Origin: Allobosea sp. WAO
GTDB taxonomy: Bacteria > Pseudomonadota > Alphaproteobacteria > Rhizobiales > Beijerinckiaceae
DNA: 64,000 nucleotides
Direction of reading: 5' to 3'
NCBI RefSeq assembly: GCF_001509835.1
Contig: NZ_JXTJ01000004.1
Span: forward strand, 620,001-684,000
Positions 25,786 to 35,149 of the stretch are shown here, piece after piece (within the stretch, counting starts at the first letter, position 1; each line of letters starts with the position of its first letter). The notes under the pieces were generated by a model, which was not told the DNA's origin, ran no database searches, and worked only from the letters and a program-made list of their open reading frames with translations. A program made the translations under genes and the position numbers.

Positions 25786-27144
25786 TCAGTTGTTCAGGTA
25801 GGGAACGGGATCGACCGGCGTCGAACCCTTGCGCAGCTCGAAATGCAGCTGCGGCGAGTTGACGTTGCCGGACTGGCCGGACTTGGCGACGACCTGGCCA
25901 CGCTTGACCTGATCGCCACGCTTGACGTTGAGCTCGCCATTATGGGCGTAGGCCGAGACGTAGCCGTTCGGGTGGCGGATCAGCACGAGATTGCCGTAGC
26001 CCTTGAGCTCGCTGCCGGCATAAGCGACGACGCCGCCCTCGGCTGCCTTCACCGGCGTGCCTTCCGGCACGGCGATGTTGATGCCTTCATTGCCACCCTT
26101 ACCATTGTAGCCGGCGATGACGCGGCCGCGGGCCGGCCAGCGGAAATCGGCGCTCGGGCCGGCAGCCGGCTCTTCCGCCTTCGGCGGCAGGCTGGCGGTG
26201 GTCTGCGGCTCGGCGACCGGCTTCGGCTCCGGCCTGGACTGCACGGCCGGCTTCTGCTCGGCCGGCAGGCTCGCAACCTGGGTCGCCGCCTTCGGCTTGG
26301 CCGCAGCAACGGGCGCCGGGGTCGGCGCAACCGGCTTGGCCTCGGCCACCGGCTTCGCAGCCGCCTTGGCCTTGGCCTCGGCGGCGAAGCGGGCCCGGGA
26401 TTCGCTCATCGCCTTAGCGTCGGCGGCAGCCTTGGCCTTGGCTTCGGCAGCGGCCTGAGCCCTCGCCTCGGCGGCACTGACCGCCTTCGGAGCGGCTGCG
26501 ATGGGACGGGCAGCAGGAATAGCGGGTGCAGCGGCGACCGGACGCATAGCCGGCGGCGGAGCGAGCCGGCTGGCGTCGTCGCGGCCCTCGCTCGGCGAAG
26601 GCTGGCGCGAAGCGGTCTGGCTGCCGCTGGCATTGTAGACGGGAACGACGATGCGCGTACCGGGCGTGACCTCGGCGCTCGACAGGCCGTTCGCCGACAT
26701 CAGCGCCGAACGCGGCACGCCGTAGCGGCCGGAGATCGTGTCGAGCGTCTCGCCATGCGCCATCACGATCGGGGTGCCGCCCTGGGCGCTCCAGCCATTG
26801 GCCGAGCCGACGACGGCAGGAGCCGACGACGCGACGGGCGCGGAACGCAAAGCCACGGAGGAGGTCGGCGGCGGCAGCGGCTGACTGCGGACACCACCAC
26901 CGGAGGCGATGGGCGACGATTCATACGGACGGGACGGCGCCGATTGCGGCGCGCTCCGGCCGATCGAGCCGGTCGTCGTGGGGTCGTAGCCCGACGGGGC
27001 CTGAGCGGTCCTGAAGGGATTGCTGAACGGCGCCTCGGTGAAGCGCGTAGCCTCCGAGCAGGCCCCGAGAGCGACCGTGAGGGCGCACACCGACACGAGG
27101 CGGACCAGGGGCTTCGGCATTGCCAACTCAACTTGCTTACGCAT
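25786..27144 (-). CDS. nlpD: LysM-M23 lipoprotein, NlpD/DipM-like amidase activator
   Basis: A 452-aa envelope protein. An N-terminal signal ends in LGAC (lipobox, Cys about residue 28 or 20 depending on start). A LysM domain (about 155-200: HGETLDTISGRYGVPRSALM) binds peptidoglycan; a long Ala/Lys/Pro-rich linker follows (about 240-330); the C-terminal M23 domain begins GRVIAGYNGKGG. Metal ligands are lost: NEGINIAVPEG has Asn where active enzymes have the first His/Asp pattern, and PQLHFELR has Gln in place of the first His of HxH. This is as in E. coli NlpD/EnvC, which activate cell-wall amidases rather than cut the wall. The order surE-pcm-nlpD also matches E. coli. An ATG at 27120 is an alternative start. 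Confidence 0.88.
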   Translation of the reverse strand: MRKQVELAMPKPLVRLVSVCALTVALGACSEATRFTEAPFSNPFRTAQAPSGYDPTTTGSIGRSAPQSAPSRPYESSPIASGGGVRSQPLPPPTSSVALRSAPVASSAPAVVGSANGWSAQGGTPIVMAHGETLDTISGRYGVPRSALMSANGLSSAEVTPGTRIVVPVYNASGSQTASRQPSPSEGRDDASRLAPPPAMRPVAAAPAIPAARPIAAAPKAVSAAEARAQAAAEAKAKAAADAKAMSESRARFAAEAKAKAAAKPVAEAKPVAPTPAPVAAAKPKAATQVASLPAEQKPAVQSRPEPKPVAEPQTTASLPPKAEEPAAGPSADFRWPARGRVIAGYNGKGGNEGINIAVPEGTPVKAAEGGVVAYAGSELKGYGNLVLIRHPNGYVSAYAHNGELNVKRGDQVKRGQVVAKSGQSGNVNSPQLHFELRKGSTPVDPVPYLNN

Positions 27145-27260
27145 GGACTCAGCACTCGCGAACGACGCAACTCTATGGTCCGTATTAAAACGGCGGTTAG
27201 GTTACGAAACCGTTTCGCAGTGGCTGGTCGGCGTAAATTTTGAAGCCGACTGAACCCGGC

Positions 27261-27920
27261 TCAGAGGGCCCGCGCCAGGCCGGGCGCCAGCGGCGGCAGG
27301 CGGATCGCCGGGCCGAGCGCATGGTCGAAACCGTTCTCGCCGCTCGTCACCACGACGCGTCGGGTGATGCCCTCGACGCGCAGCGCCGCGACGAGGCGCC
27401 CGCTTTGCCCCAACCGCGCCAGCAACGCTTCGGGCAGGGCCTGCGTCACGCCATTGACGAGGATGCGGTCGAAACGGCCGAGGGCACGGTCGGGCTGGAA
27501 GCCGTCGGCATGGTGCAGCTCGACCGATTTCGAGAAGCCGCCGCCGGCCAGCCGCTCATGGGCGGCGAGCGCCAGCGTGCGGTAGCGTTCCAGCGAGACG
27601 ACCTGCGCTCCCATCGCCGCGAGCAGGGCCGCGACATAGCCCGAGCCGGAGCCGATCTCGAGCACCCGGCAGCCCGGCTTGATCTCGAGCGCCCCGACCA
27701 GCGCCGCGACGGTGTGCGGCGCCGTCATGGTCTGGCCGCAAGCCAAGGGCACCGAGACGTCCTGACGCGCGAGATCGGCGAAGCGCGAGGGCGCGAAATG
27801 CTCGCGCGACACCTTCTCCATCGCCCGCAGCAAGGGGAGATCGCGCACGCCGCGCGCGCGCAGGGAGAGGAGGAAGGCGACGGTGCGCTCGCTCTCGCTG
27901 CTGGCCCCCTCCTCGGTCAT
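27261..27920 (-). CDS. pcm: Protein-L-isoaspartate O-methyltransferase
   Basis: SAM-dependent repair enzyme (219 aa) that methylates isoaspartyl residues in damaged proteins. It shows the early REHFAPSRFADLARQDVSVPLACGQTMT segment, motif I VLEIGSGSGYVAALLAAMGA, and GRFDRILVNGVTQALPEALL as the post-motif region. Note ILVNGV where many PCMTs have I.VTAA. It follows surE on the same strand with a family-C repeat in between, as part of the surE-pcm-nlpD set. Confidence 0.92.
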   Translation of the reverse strand: MTEEGASSESERTVAFLLSLRARGVRDLPLLRAMEKVSREHFAPSRFADLARQDVSVPLACGQTMTAPHTVAALVGALEIKPGCRVLEIGSGSGYVAALLAAMGAQVVSLERYRTLALAAHERLAGGGFSKSVELHHADGFQPDRALGRFDRILVNGVTQALPEALLARLGQSGRLVAALRVEGITRRVVVTSGENGFDHALGPAIRLPPLAPGLARAL

Positions 27921-27943
27921 CGCTGGCAGTGCCTTATCTCCAC

Positions 27944-28097
27944 GGCCCTCATCCTGAGGAGCGATCCATAGGACCGCGTCTCTAAGGATGCCCCGGATAG
28001 CCCCCTCGCCTCCTGGAGCATCCTTCGAGGCGCCGCGGAGTTTGTCCTTGGGCCGGCCAGAGGCCGGACCCGAGGGCGGCTCCTCAGGATGAGGGCT
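27944..28097. repeat. Intergenic palindromic repeat, family C (copy 1)
   Basis: Ends GGCCCTCATCCTGAGGAGCG and GGCTCCTCAGGATGAGGGC, which pair over about 16 bp; inner arms carry GTCTCTAAGGATG and GCATCCTTCGAGGC. It separates surE from pcm. A second copy lies at 54258. Confidence 0.85.
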
Positions 28098-28118
28098 GTG
28101 GAAGACATGTCAGTCAGC

Positions 28119-28880
28119 TCAGGCAAAGACCTGCGCAAAGCGGGTCAGCGTCGGCTCGTGGGTCAGGTCGAGCTCGAGCGGCGTCAGCGAGATTTTGCCC
28201 TCGGCCAGCGCCCGCAGATCCGTGCCGTTCGCCGGGTCCCGCTTCGAGCGCTGGAAGGCGATCCAGAAATACGGGTTGCCGCGGCCGTCCTGGCGCGGCT
28301 CCAGCCGCACGAGCTCCTGGTCGCGCCGGCCCTGCACCGTCACCGCGACGCCCTTGACCTCGGCCGGCGGGATGTTCGGGAAGTTAAGGTTGAAGAGGAT
28401 GTCCTTCGGGATGCCCTCCTCCAGCAGCTTGCGGATGATCGATGGCGCGTGCTGCTCGGCGCAGTCCCAGCTGATCTTGCTGCGGTCGCCCGGCGTATAG
28501 GCCTGGCTCACCGCGATCGACGGGATGCCGAGCAGCGTGCCCTCCATCGCCGCGGCGATGGTGCCGGAATAGGTCACGTCCTCGGCGACGTTCTGGCCGC
28601 GATTGACGCCGGAGAGCACGAGGTCGGGCTTGGCGTCGGCCAGGATCGAGCGCACCGCCATGATCACGCAATCGGTCGGGGTGCCCTGCACCGCATAGCG
28701 CTTCTCGCCGATCTCGCGCAGGCGCAGCGGGTTCGACAGCGAGAGCGAATGTGCGACGCCCGACTGGTCGGTCTCGGGCGCGACGACCCAGACATCGTCG
28801 GAGAGCTGCGCGGCGATGCGCTCCAGCACCGCCAGCCCCTCGGCATGGATGCCGTCGTCATTGGTCACCAGGATGCGCAT
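28119..28880 (-). CDS. surE: 5'/3'-nucleotidase SurE
   Basis: Metal-dependent survival protein, 253 aa, which dephosphorylates nucleoside monophosphates. The N-terminus [20 protein letters not shown] carries the metal-binding [23 protein letters not shown] has the S-G motif and [27 protein letters not shown] the third metal site (Asn) with the family signature. Length is normal. The gene starts 4 bp after the serS stop, so serS and surE form an operon. Confidence 0.96.
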   Translation of the reverse strand: MRILVTNDDGIHAEGLAVLERIAAQLSDDVWVVAPETDQSGVAHSLSLSNPLRLREIGEKRYAVQGTPTDCVIMAVRSILADAKPDLVLSGVNRGQNVAEDVTYSGTIAAAMEGTLLGIPSIAVSQAYTPGDRSKISWDCAEQHAPSIIRKLLEEGIPKDILFNLNFPNIPPAEVKGVAVTVQGRRDQELVRLEPRQDGRGNPYFWIAFQRSKRDPANGTDLRALAEGKISLTPLELDLTHEPTLTRFAQVFA

Positions 28881-28884
28881 GGGA

Positions 28885-30189
28885 TCAGGCCGCCTTCTCG
28901 ATGCGGGTGACCCCGCGCATATAGGGAACCAGCGCGTCCGGCACGGTGATCGAGCCGTCAGCGTTCTGGTAGTTCTCCATCACCGCGATCAAGGCGCGGC
29001 CGACCGCCGTGCCCGAGCCGTTGAGGGTGTGGACGAAGAACGGGCCCTTGCCGTCCTTGGTCTTGTAGCGGGCGTTCATGCGCCGCGCCTGGAAATCGCC
29101 GCAGACCGAACAGGACGAGATCTCGCGATAGGTCTTCTGGCCCGGCAGCCAGACCTCGATGTCGTAGGTCTTCTGCGAGGCAAAGCCCATATCGCCGGTG
29201 CACAGCGTCATCACGCGATAATGCAGGTCGAGCTTCTTCAGCACACTCTCGGCGCAGGCGAGCATGCGCTCATGCTCGTCGCGCGACTTCTCCGGCGCGG
29301 TGATCGAGACCAGCTCGACCTTCTCGAACTGGTGCTGGCGCAGCATGCCGCGCGTGTCGCGGCCGGCAGAGCCCGCCTCGGCCCGAAAGCACGGCGTCAG
29401 CGCGGTGAAGCGGCGCGGCAGTTCCTCCTCGGAGAGGATCGATTCGCGGACCAGATTGGTCAGCGGCACCTCGGCGGTAGGGATGAGCCAGTGGTCGTCG
29501 CCGGCGCGGAACTGGTCGTCGCGGAACTTCGGCAGCTGCGCCGTGCCGAACATCGCGTCGTCCCGCACCATCAGCGGCGGATTGACCTCGGTGTAGCCAT
29601 GCTCCTCGACATGGGTGTCGAGCATGAACTGGCCGATGGCGCGGTTGAGCCGCGCGATCTGCCGGTCGAGCACGACGAAGCGCGAACCCGAGAGCTTGGC
29701 CGCCTTCTCGAAGTCCATCTGGCCGAGCGCCTCGCCGAGCTCGTAATGCTCCTTGAACTGATTGAAGCCAAAGAGCCGCCCACCGGATTTCTCGGGTGCC
29801 TCGCCATGGCGGCTGTATTCGACATTGCCGTGCTCGTCGGCGCCTTCCGGCACATCCTCATGCGGCTGGTTCGGGATCGCGGCGAGCTGCTCGCTCAGCG
29901 TCTCGACCGCGGCCTTCTCCTCGGCCTCAAGCGCCGGGCCGGCCTCCTTCAGCGCCGCGACCTCGGCCTTGAGCTTGTCGGCGAGGGCGACGTCCTTCGC
30001 CCCCATCGCCTTGCCGATCTCCTTGGAGAGCGCGTTGCGGCGTTCCTGCGCGGCCTGCGCCTTGGCGATGGCCGCACGGCGGGTATCGTCGAGCGCGAGC
30101 AGCGATGACGACAGTGGCTCCAGCCCGCGCCGCTTCAGCCCCCGGTCGAACGCTTCCGCATTCTCGCGAATCCATTTGATGTCGTACAT
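28885..30189 (-). CDS. serS: Seryl-tRNA synthetase
   Basis: Class II aminoacyl-tRNA synthetase of 434 aa. The N-terminal coiled-coil arm that grips tRNA(Ser) covers about 30-110 ([38 protein letters not shown]). Motif 2 lies in [30 protein letters not shown] and motif 3 in [37 protein letters not shown] is the usual serS active-site segment. The start [22 protein letters not shown] is the standard N-terminus. First gene before surE; a family-B repeat lies between it and tatC. Confidence 0.97.
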   Translation of the reverse strand: MYDIKWIRENAEAFDRGLKRRGLEPLSSSLLALDDTRRAAIAKAQAAQERRNALSKEIGKAMGAKDVALADKLKAEVAALKEAGPALEAEEKAAVETLSEQLAAIPNQPHEDVPEGADEHGNVEYSRHGEAPEKSGGRLFGFNQFKEHYELGEALGQMDFEKAAKLSGSRFVVLDRQIARLNRAIGQFMLDTHVEEHGYTEVNPPLMVRDDAMFGTAQLPKFRDDQFRAGDDHWLIPTAEVPLTNLVRESILSEEELPRRFTALTPCFRAEAGSAGRDTRGMLRQHQFEKVELVSITAPEKSRDEHERMLACAESVLKKLDLHYRVMTLCTGDMGFASQKTYDIEVWLPGQKTYREISSCSVCGDFQARRMNARYKTKDGKGPFFVHTLNGSGTAVGRALIAVMENYQNADGSITVPDALVPYMRGVTRIEKAA

Positions 30190-30286
30190 CGCCAGTCACG
30201 CCGTTAATCGAAAGAGCGTGATGCTGTAGACCGGGACGGCGCGCGAGGGAACTGCCTGTGTCGCGCAGGCCGCAGATCGCCTTGCG

Positions 30287-30381
30287 CCGTCATGCTCGCC
30301 CTCGTGCCGAGCATCCACGTCTTGACCGCGCTTCAGCCGACAAAGCCGTGGATGGTCGGGACAAGCCCGACCATGACGGGG
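30287..30381. repeat. Intergenic palindromic repeat, family B (copy 2)
   Basis: CCGTCATGCTCGCCCTCGTG, GAGCATCCACGTCTTG, then CGTGGATGGTCGGGACAAGC and CCGACCATGACGGG. Same plan as 13217 and 58777. It sits between the serS start and the tatC stop, so downstream of the tat operon. Confidence 0.87.
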
Positions 30382-30399
30382 AACTGTCCGAAGCGAGCC

Positions 30400-31239
30400 C
30401 TACTCGCCGGCCTTCTCTGCCGCCTCCTCGGCAGCCTTCTTCTCCTCGCGCTTCTTCTCGACATGGCGGACCGAGAACACCGAGAGCTCGTAGAGCAGCA
30501 GCATCGGCACCGCGAGCATCAGCTGCGAGATCACGTCCGGCGGGGTCAGAACGGCGGCCACCACGAAGACGAAGACGATGGCGTAGCGGCGCTTGTCCTT
30601 CAGGAACTGCGAGGTGATGATTCCGGCCTGGCCGAGCAGGGTCAGGATCACCGGCAGCTGGAAGGAGACGCCGAAGGCGAAGATCAGCGTCATGATCAGC
30701 GAGAGATACTCGCTGACCTTGGGCAGCAGCTGGATGCCGGCCTGTCCCTCGGTCGCCGCCTGCTGCATGCCGATCGAGAACTTCATCAGCACCGGCATGG
30801 CGAAGAAGTAGACCATGGCCGAGCCGAGGATGAAGAAGATCGGCGTCGCCGCGAGATAGGGCGCGAAGGCCTGGCGCTCGTTCTTGTAGAGGCCCGGCGC
30901 GACGAACTTGTAGATCTGCGTCGCGATCACCGGGAAGGCGAAGAAGCCCGCGCCGAACGCCGCGATCTTGATCTGCGTGAAGAGATATTCGAGCGGCGCC
31001 GTGTAGATCAGCTGGACATTGGCGCCCGGCCCCGCCGCCCAGACATAGGGCTGGACCAGCAGGTTGTAGATCTGCGTCGCGAAGGCGAAGCAGACGAAAA
31101 ACATGATCAGGAAGGCGACCAGCGACTTGATCAGCCGCGAGCGCAGCTCGATCAGGTGGTCGATCAGCGGCGCGCGCGAGGCCTCGATCTCATCATCGCC
31201 CTCGCGGCCCGCAGGCGTCTTCACCTCGGCGAGACTCAT
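30400..31239 (-). CDS. tatC: Sec-independent protein translocase TatC
   Basis: Core receptor of the twin-arginine translocase, 279 aa, six membrane helices. The N-terminal cytoplasmic segment contains [20 protein letters not shown] (conserved H-x-x-ELR), and the first periplasmic loop and helix 2 include [39 protein letters not shown], with the usual FxxPGL motif. A charged C-terminal tail is rich in Glu/Lys/Ala. Its ATG overlaps the tatB stop (ATGA). Tat substrates in this window probably include the TRAP binding protein (37153) and the VOC protein (57776). Confidence 0.97.
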   Translation of the reverse strand: MSLAEVKTPAGREGDDEIEASRAPLIDHLIELRSRLIKSLVAFLIMFFVCFAFATQIYNLLVQPYVWAAGPGANVQLIYTAPLEYLFTQIKIAAFGAGFFAFPVIATQIYKFVAPGLYKNERQAFAPYLAATPIFFILGSAMVYFFAMPVLMKFSIGMQQAATEGQAGIQLLPKVSEYLSLIMTLIFAFGVSFQLPVILTLLGQAGIITSQFLKDKRRYAIVFVFVVAAVLTPPDVISQLMLAVPMLLLYELSVFSVRHVEKKREEKKAAEEAAEKAGE

Positions 31240-31781
31240 GCCGGGCTCCCGTCTTCAGTCTCTGCGGCCTTGGGCTTGCGCTTGCGGGCGGGCTTGGCGG
31301 CAGGCTCCGGCGGCGCGGCCTCGGCCTCCGGGATGACGGGCTCTTCGGTGGCCACGGTCTTGCGCTTGCGCTTCGGCTTCGCCGGCTCTTCGGCAGCCGC
31401 AACCGGCGCCGGATCGATCACGACCTCGGGCAAGGGCTCCGGTCCGGGAATCGCCGCGAGCTTGGCCTCGGCTTCCTTGACCGCTGCATCGTCGGGCTTC
31501 GGCGCCGCCGGCGTGCCAAAGTCCTTCATCGGCTCGATCGGGTCGAAATTGGTCGAGGCCTGCACCGAGGTGCCGATATCCTCGACCTGCTTCTTCAGAT
31601 CATGAAGCTCCGCCTCGCGCATCGCATCGTTGAACTGCCCCTGGAATTCCGCGGCCATGCGCCTGACCTTGCCGACCATCTGTCCGGCAGTGCGCAGGGC
31701 GCCCGGCAATTCCTTGGGGCCGATCACGATGAGCGCGACGCCCCCGATCAGCAATAACTCGCTCCAGGCGATGTCGAACAT
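31236..31781 (-). CDS. tatB: Sec-independent protein translocase TatB
   Basis: Single-span Tat subunit of 181 aa that forms the substrate receptor with Tat[32 protein letters not shown] is the TatB membrane helix plus hinge (the Glu in helix and the GP hinge), followed by an amphipathic helix [24 protein letters not shown] and a Pro/Ala/Lys-rich C-terminal tail, which ends in lysine-rich repeats ([15 protein letters not shown]). Overlaps tatC by 4 bp. The gap to tatA is 158 bp and contains a repeat. Confidence 0.96.
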   Translation of the reverse strand: MFDIAWSELLLIGGVALIVIGPKELPGALRTAGQMVGKVRRMAAEFQGQFNDAMREAELHDLKKQVEDIGTSVQASTNFDPIEPMKDFGTPAAPKPDDAAVKEAEAKLAAIPGPEPLPEVVIDPAPVAAAEEPAKPKRKRKTVATEEPVIPEAEAAPPEPAAKPARKRKPKAAETEDGSPA

Positions 31782-31810
31782 CGACGGCTAGTCCTCTCGC
31801 CACTCACGCC

Positions 31811-31925
31811 GCTCTAGAGCATGCGCAGCCGCAAGTGGAAACCACTTTTGCGGGCCGACCTGCTCAAGATATCGATCCGGCGCGCTCTCCTGCGTCCGGC
31901 CGCATACGGCCGATCGGAAAGCGCG
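31811..31925. repeat. TAGAGC-type intergenic palindrome between tatA and tatB
   Basis: CTCTAGAGCATGCGCAGCCG is followed by the hairpin CCGCAAGTGG-AAA-CCACTTTTGCGG and by outer arms GCGCGCTCTCC / GGAAAGCGCGC around CGTCCGGCCGCATACGGCCG. The CTAGAGCAT end and 'aagtgg' wording recall the element at 51402-51507, so they may be diverged relatives. Confidence 0.5.
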
Positions 31926-31939
31926 CTGGCGGCGCGCCC

Positions 31940-32179
31940 TCAGGCCTTGGTTTCGGCCTTGGCGGGGGCGGGGTTGGCCGTCTGCGCGGTGTGGTCGATC
32001 ACCTTGGGATCGGCCGGCTGCGCGGCGGTCTCCGGCGGATCATCCTCCGCCATGCCCTTCTTGAACGACTTGATGCCCTTCGCGACGTCGCCCATCAGCT
32101 CCGAGACCTTACCGCGGCCGAAGAGCAGCATGACGATGACACCGACGACGACCCAGTGCCAGATACTGACGCCACCCAT
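31940..32179 (-). CDS. tatA: Sec-independent protein translocase TatA
   Basis: Pore-forming Tat subunit of 79 aa. The short helix [38 protein letters not shown] holds the FG-x-GK hinge and the amphipathic helix typical of TatA. The C-terminal tail is acidic then Ala/Pro/Lys-rich. The order tatA-tatB-tatC is standard; the wide gap with a repeat before tatB may lower downstream expression and so give more TatA than TatBC. Confidence 0.96.
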   Translation of the reverse strand: MGGVSIWHWVVVGVIVMLLFGRGKVSELMGDVAKGIKSFKKGMAEDDPPETAAQPADPKVIDHTAQTANPAPAKAETKA

Positions 32180-32245
32180 CGAAAATTCCTCCGAATTGAA
32201 CCCAGCCTCCGACCTCCCAGCCGGGCCAGTCGCTTGTGCCGGAAA

Positions 32246-33358
32246 CTAGGTGTCCCCGCTAGGGAACACAAGGACTTCGTCGGTCGAGATGTCGAGGCCG
32301 ACATCCTCGCCCTCGCGAACGGACCCCGGTTGCGCGAAGCGCACGGTCAGCGGCTTGTCGAGCCCGTCGACCGCGATCTGGAGATCGTCGACCTCGCCAA
32401 GGAAGCGCCGCGTCACCACCCTCCCCGGCAGGCAGAAGCCCCTGGGCACGAGCCGAACGCCTTGCGGACGCACGCAGACCACAGCCGCCGCGCCTTCGGC
32501 CAGTCCATTCGCGGGAAAGCGGCCGATCGGCGTATCGACGGCGCCGCGCACGACCGTCCCGTCGATCTCGGTAAGATCGCAGAAAAATCGGGCGGCAAAG
32601 AGGCTGACGGGCTTGCGGTACAGCTCCTCGCCCGTCCCGATCTGCACGATCCGGCCCTGGCGCATCAGCACGATCCGGTCGGCGATCCGCATCGCATCCT
32701 CGGGATCATGGGTGACGATGATCGAGGTCGCGCCGATTTCGTCGAGCAGCGCCATGGTCTCGTCGCGCACCGTATCGCGCAGGCGCCGGTCGAGATTGGA
32801 GAAGGGCTCGTCCATCAGGAGCACGCCGGGCCGCGGCGCCACCGCCCGCGCCAGCGCGACGCGCTGCTGTTCGCCGCCCGAAAGCATGTGTGGATAAGCC
32901 TCGGCGAGATCGGCGAGACCGACGCGGGCGATCGCCCGCAGGGCCGTGGCATCCGCCTGCGCGTCGCTGTAGCCGCGCAGGCCGAAGCGGACGTTCTCGC
33001 GCACGCTGAGATGCGGGAACAGGGCGTAGTCCTGGAAGACCAGCCCGACGCCGCGCTCCTCCGGCTCGACGAAGGCGTCGGCCGAGGCGACATCCCTCCC
33101 CTCGAGCAGAACGCGGCCGGCGCTCGGCCGCTCGACGCCGGCGGCGAGCCGCAGCAGCGTCGTCTTGCCGCAGCCGGAATGACCGAGCAGCGCGATGACC
33201 TCGCCCGGCGCGACCTTCAGCGAAACATCGTCGAGCGCGGTCACGCCGCCGAATCGCTGCGTCACCCCCTCGAAGCCGAGCGAGACCGGAATGGCGGCGC
33301 CAGCGGTGCCGCGCCGTCCCCAGCCCAGCCAGCGCGTCATGCTTTCGGTACGGGCCAA
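32246..33358 (-). CDS. Fe(3+)/spermidine-type ABC transporter ATPase (FbpC/PotA-like), orphan
   Basis: A 370-aa ATPase of the CUT1/Fe3+ class. Walker A GHSGCGKTTLLRLAAG, Q-loop VFQDYALFPHLSVRENV, signature LSGGEQQRVALARAVA, Walker B VLLMDEPFSNLD, and H-loop IVTHDPEDAM are complete. The C-terminal TOBE-like domain follows SLFAARFFCDLTEIDG, wording seen in FbpC-type proteins. No permease or binding-protein gene adjoins it: it is inserted between tatA and scpB. The partner subunits must be encoded elsewhere, or the protein is a solo ATPase. A family-F repeat lies upstream. Confidence 0.87.
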   Translation of the reverse strand: MARTESMTRWLGWGRRGTAGAAIPVSLGFEGVTQRFGGVTALDDVSLKVAPGEVIALLGHSGCGKTTLLRLAAGVERPSAGRVLLEGRDVASADAFVEPEERGVGLVFQDYALFPHLSVRENVRFGLRGYSDAQADATALRAIARVGLADLAEAYPHMLSGGEQQRVALARAVAPRPGVLLMDEPFSNLDRRLRDTVRDETMALLDEIGATSIIVTHDPEDAMRIADRIVLMRQGRIVQIGTGEELYRKPVSLFAARFFCDLTEIDGTVVRGAVDTPIGRFPANGLAEGAAAVVCVRPQGVRLVPRGFCLPGRVVTRRFLGEVDDLQIAVDGLDKPLTVRFAQPGSVREGEDVGLDISTDEVLVFPSGDT

Positions 33359-33380
33359 TGCGTTCTCCTAGGGCACATTC

Positions 33381-33528
33381 CGTCATTCCGGGGCGCGGCG
33401 CGGCCGCGAGCCCCGAACACAGAACCGATACCGTCACCAGAAGGAGCGAACGGGTGCAGTGCCCTTGCGACAGGCGATATCGCTTCTGGGTTCCGGGCTC
33501 TTCGCTCCGCGAAGCCCCGGAATGACGG
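33381..33528. repeat. Intergenic palindromic repeat, family F
   Basis: CGTCATTCCGGGGCGCGGCG at the left and CGAAGCCCCGGAATGACGG at the right pair over about 14 bp; inside are GAGCCCCGAACACAGAACC and GGTTCCGGGCTC. It separates scpB from the ABC ATPase gene. Only one copy was seen in the window. Confidence 0.8.
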
Positions 33529-33565
33529 CGTAGTTCCGTAATCCACTCTCCGCGCTGTGCGGCGG

Positions 33566-34249
33566 CTAGTCGCCTTCGTCAAGCGGGCTGAACAGGTCGC
33601 CGAGCGGATCCTCGTCGGCGCGCAGGTCCGGATCATCGTCCGGAATCGGCACCGAGAGGTCCTTGGAGAGCCGCCCCTCGATGAAGCCGGCCCCCTTCAG
33701 CTCGTCGAGCCCGGGCAGGTCGTCGATGCGGTCGAGCCCGAAATGGTCGAGGAAGCCCGGCGTGGTTCCGAAGGTCACCGGCCGCCCCGGCGAGCGGCGA
33801 CGGCCGCGCAGCCGCACCCAGCCGGCCTCGAGCAGGATGTCGAGCGTGCCCTTCGCCGTGGCGACGCCGCGGATCTCCTCGATCTCGGCCCGCGTCACCG
33901 GCTGGTGGTAGGCGATGATCGACAGGATCTCGAGCGCGGCGCGCGAAAGCCTGCGCGGCGCCTCGGCTTCGGGCGCGAGCAGATAGGCAAGATCGGGCGC
34001 AGTACGGAAGGCGAAGCCACCGGCGACGCGCTTCAACGTCACGCCGCGCATCGCATAGGTTTGTTCGAGCTCCTTCAGCACCTTCTCGATCGGCACATTG
34101 GCCGGCACCGACTTGGCGAGCGCCTCGGCGGAAAGCGGCGCGGCCGAGGCGAACAGCAGCGCCTCGGCGATGCGGCAGGCGCGGGCCAGCGCCTCGGCAC
34201 CGTCCCAGTGCTCGTCATCCTCGTTCCTCTGGGCCTCGGCCTGCGCCAT
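33566..34249 (-). CDS. scpB: Segregation and condensation protein ScpB
   Basis: Condensin accessory protein (227 aa) that works with ScpA and SMC in chromosome segregation. The fold is two winged helices: IAEALLFASAAPLSAEALAK, then VTLKRVAGGFAFRTAPDL and LEILSIIAYHQPVTRAEIEEIRGV, the family signature, with GWVRLRGRRRSPGRPVTFGTTPGFLDHFGL near the end. The ATG at 34249 follows GAGGA and clears the scpA stop; the longer frame from 34306 would overlap scpA by 44 bases. An acidic tail (DDDPDLRADEDP) closes the protein. Confidence 0.94.
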   Translation of the reverse strand: MAQAEAQRNEDDEHWDGAEALARACRIAEALLFASAAPLSAEALAKSVPANVPIEKVLKELEQTYAMRGVTLKRVAGGFAFRTAPDLAYLLAPEAEAPRRLSRAALEILSIIAYHQPVTRAEIEEIRGVATAKGTLDILLEAGWVRLRGRRRSPGRPVTFGTTPGFLDHFGLDRIDDLPGLDELKGAGFIEGRLSKDLSVPIPDDDPDLRADEDPLGDLFSPLDEGD

Positions 34250-34262
34250 CCGGATCAGGTCC

Positions 34263-35081
34263 TCACAATCCCAGCGATGGCGGCCGGGCCGAGCGCCGGC
34301 GGACATAGAGCGGCGCGAAGGCGCCGTCCTGGCGCAGGTCGAGCAGCCCCTCGCGCACCATTTCGAGCATGGCCGAGAGCGAGGAGGCCTTCACCGTCGC
34401 CGTCATGGTCTCGGCCGGCATGCCATGGCTCTGCATGTACTGCGCGAGATAGAAGTCGATCGCCGTCCACTCCCCGGCCTCGCCGACCAGCCGGGCCAGC
34501 GCCTCGCGCGCCTCGACCAGCGAGAGCACCTGTCGGTGGCCGACGCTCATCGGCGTGCGGACATGGCGCTGGCGCTGCTGCGCATAGGCCGCCAGCAGGT
34601 CGTAGAGCTCGGCCTCCCAGACCGGGCGCACGCCCGCCACCACCGCCTCCGGCGCGCCGCGCGCGAAGACATCGCGGCCGAGCCGCTCGCGCACGGCGAG
34701 GCGCTGCGCCGCAGCCCGGATCGCCTCCAGCCGCTTCAGCCGCAAGGCGAGCGCCGTCGCAAGCTCGGCTGCGCTCGGCTCCTCGCCCTTGGGCGGCTCC
34801 GGCAGCAGCAGACGCGATTTCAGATAGGCGAGCCAGGCCGCCATCACGAGATAGTCGGCGGCGAGTTCGAGGCGCAGTTCCCGCGCCCGCTCGACGAAGG
34901 AGAGATACTGCTCAGCCAGCGCCAGGATAGAGATCCGCGCCAGATCGACCTTCTGGCGCCGGGCCAGGTCGAGCAAAAGGTCGAGCGGCCCTTCATAGCC
35001 GTCGACGTCGATCAGGAACGCCGGCTCGTCCACCGCGCGCTCGGGCGCGGCGCTCTCCTCGAAAGGCAGTTCAGCGGCCAT
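34263..35081 (-). CDS. scpA: Segregation and condensation protein ScpA
   Basis: Kleisin subunit of the SMC complex, 272 aa. The N-terminal domain shows FLIDVDGYEGPLDLLLDLARRQKVDLARISI and then ADYLVMAAWLAYLKSRLLLPEP, the ScpA hallmarks; the C-terminal winged helix appears as MTATVKASSLSAMLEMVREGLLDLRQDGAFAPLYV. Length is normal. It lies between nagZ and scpB on the same strand with short gaps (68 and 13 bp), so the three genes are most likely one transcript. Confidence 0.95.
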   Translation of the reverse strand: MAAELPFEESAAPERAVDEPAFLIDVDGYEGPLDLLLDLARRQKVDLARISILALAEQYLSFVERARELRLELAADYLVMAAWLAYLKSRLLLPEPPKGEEPSAAELATALALRLKRLEAIRAAAQRLAVRERLGRDVFARGAPEAVVAGVRPVWEAELYDLLAAYAQQRQRHVRTPMSVGHRQVLSLVEAREALARLVGEAGEWTAIDFYLAQYMQSHGMPAETMTATVKASSLSAMLEMVREGLLDLRQDGAFAPLYVRRRSARPPSLGL

Positions 35082-35149
35082 CGGTGGCCCATCCCCATAT
35101 CCGGCGAACGGCCTATCGCCGCGCCACAGCCCCGTGGGACAGGTTCGGC

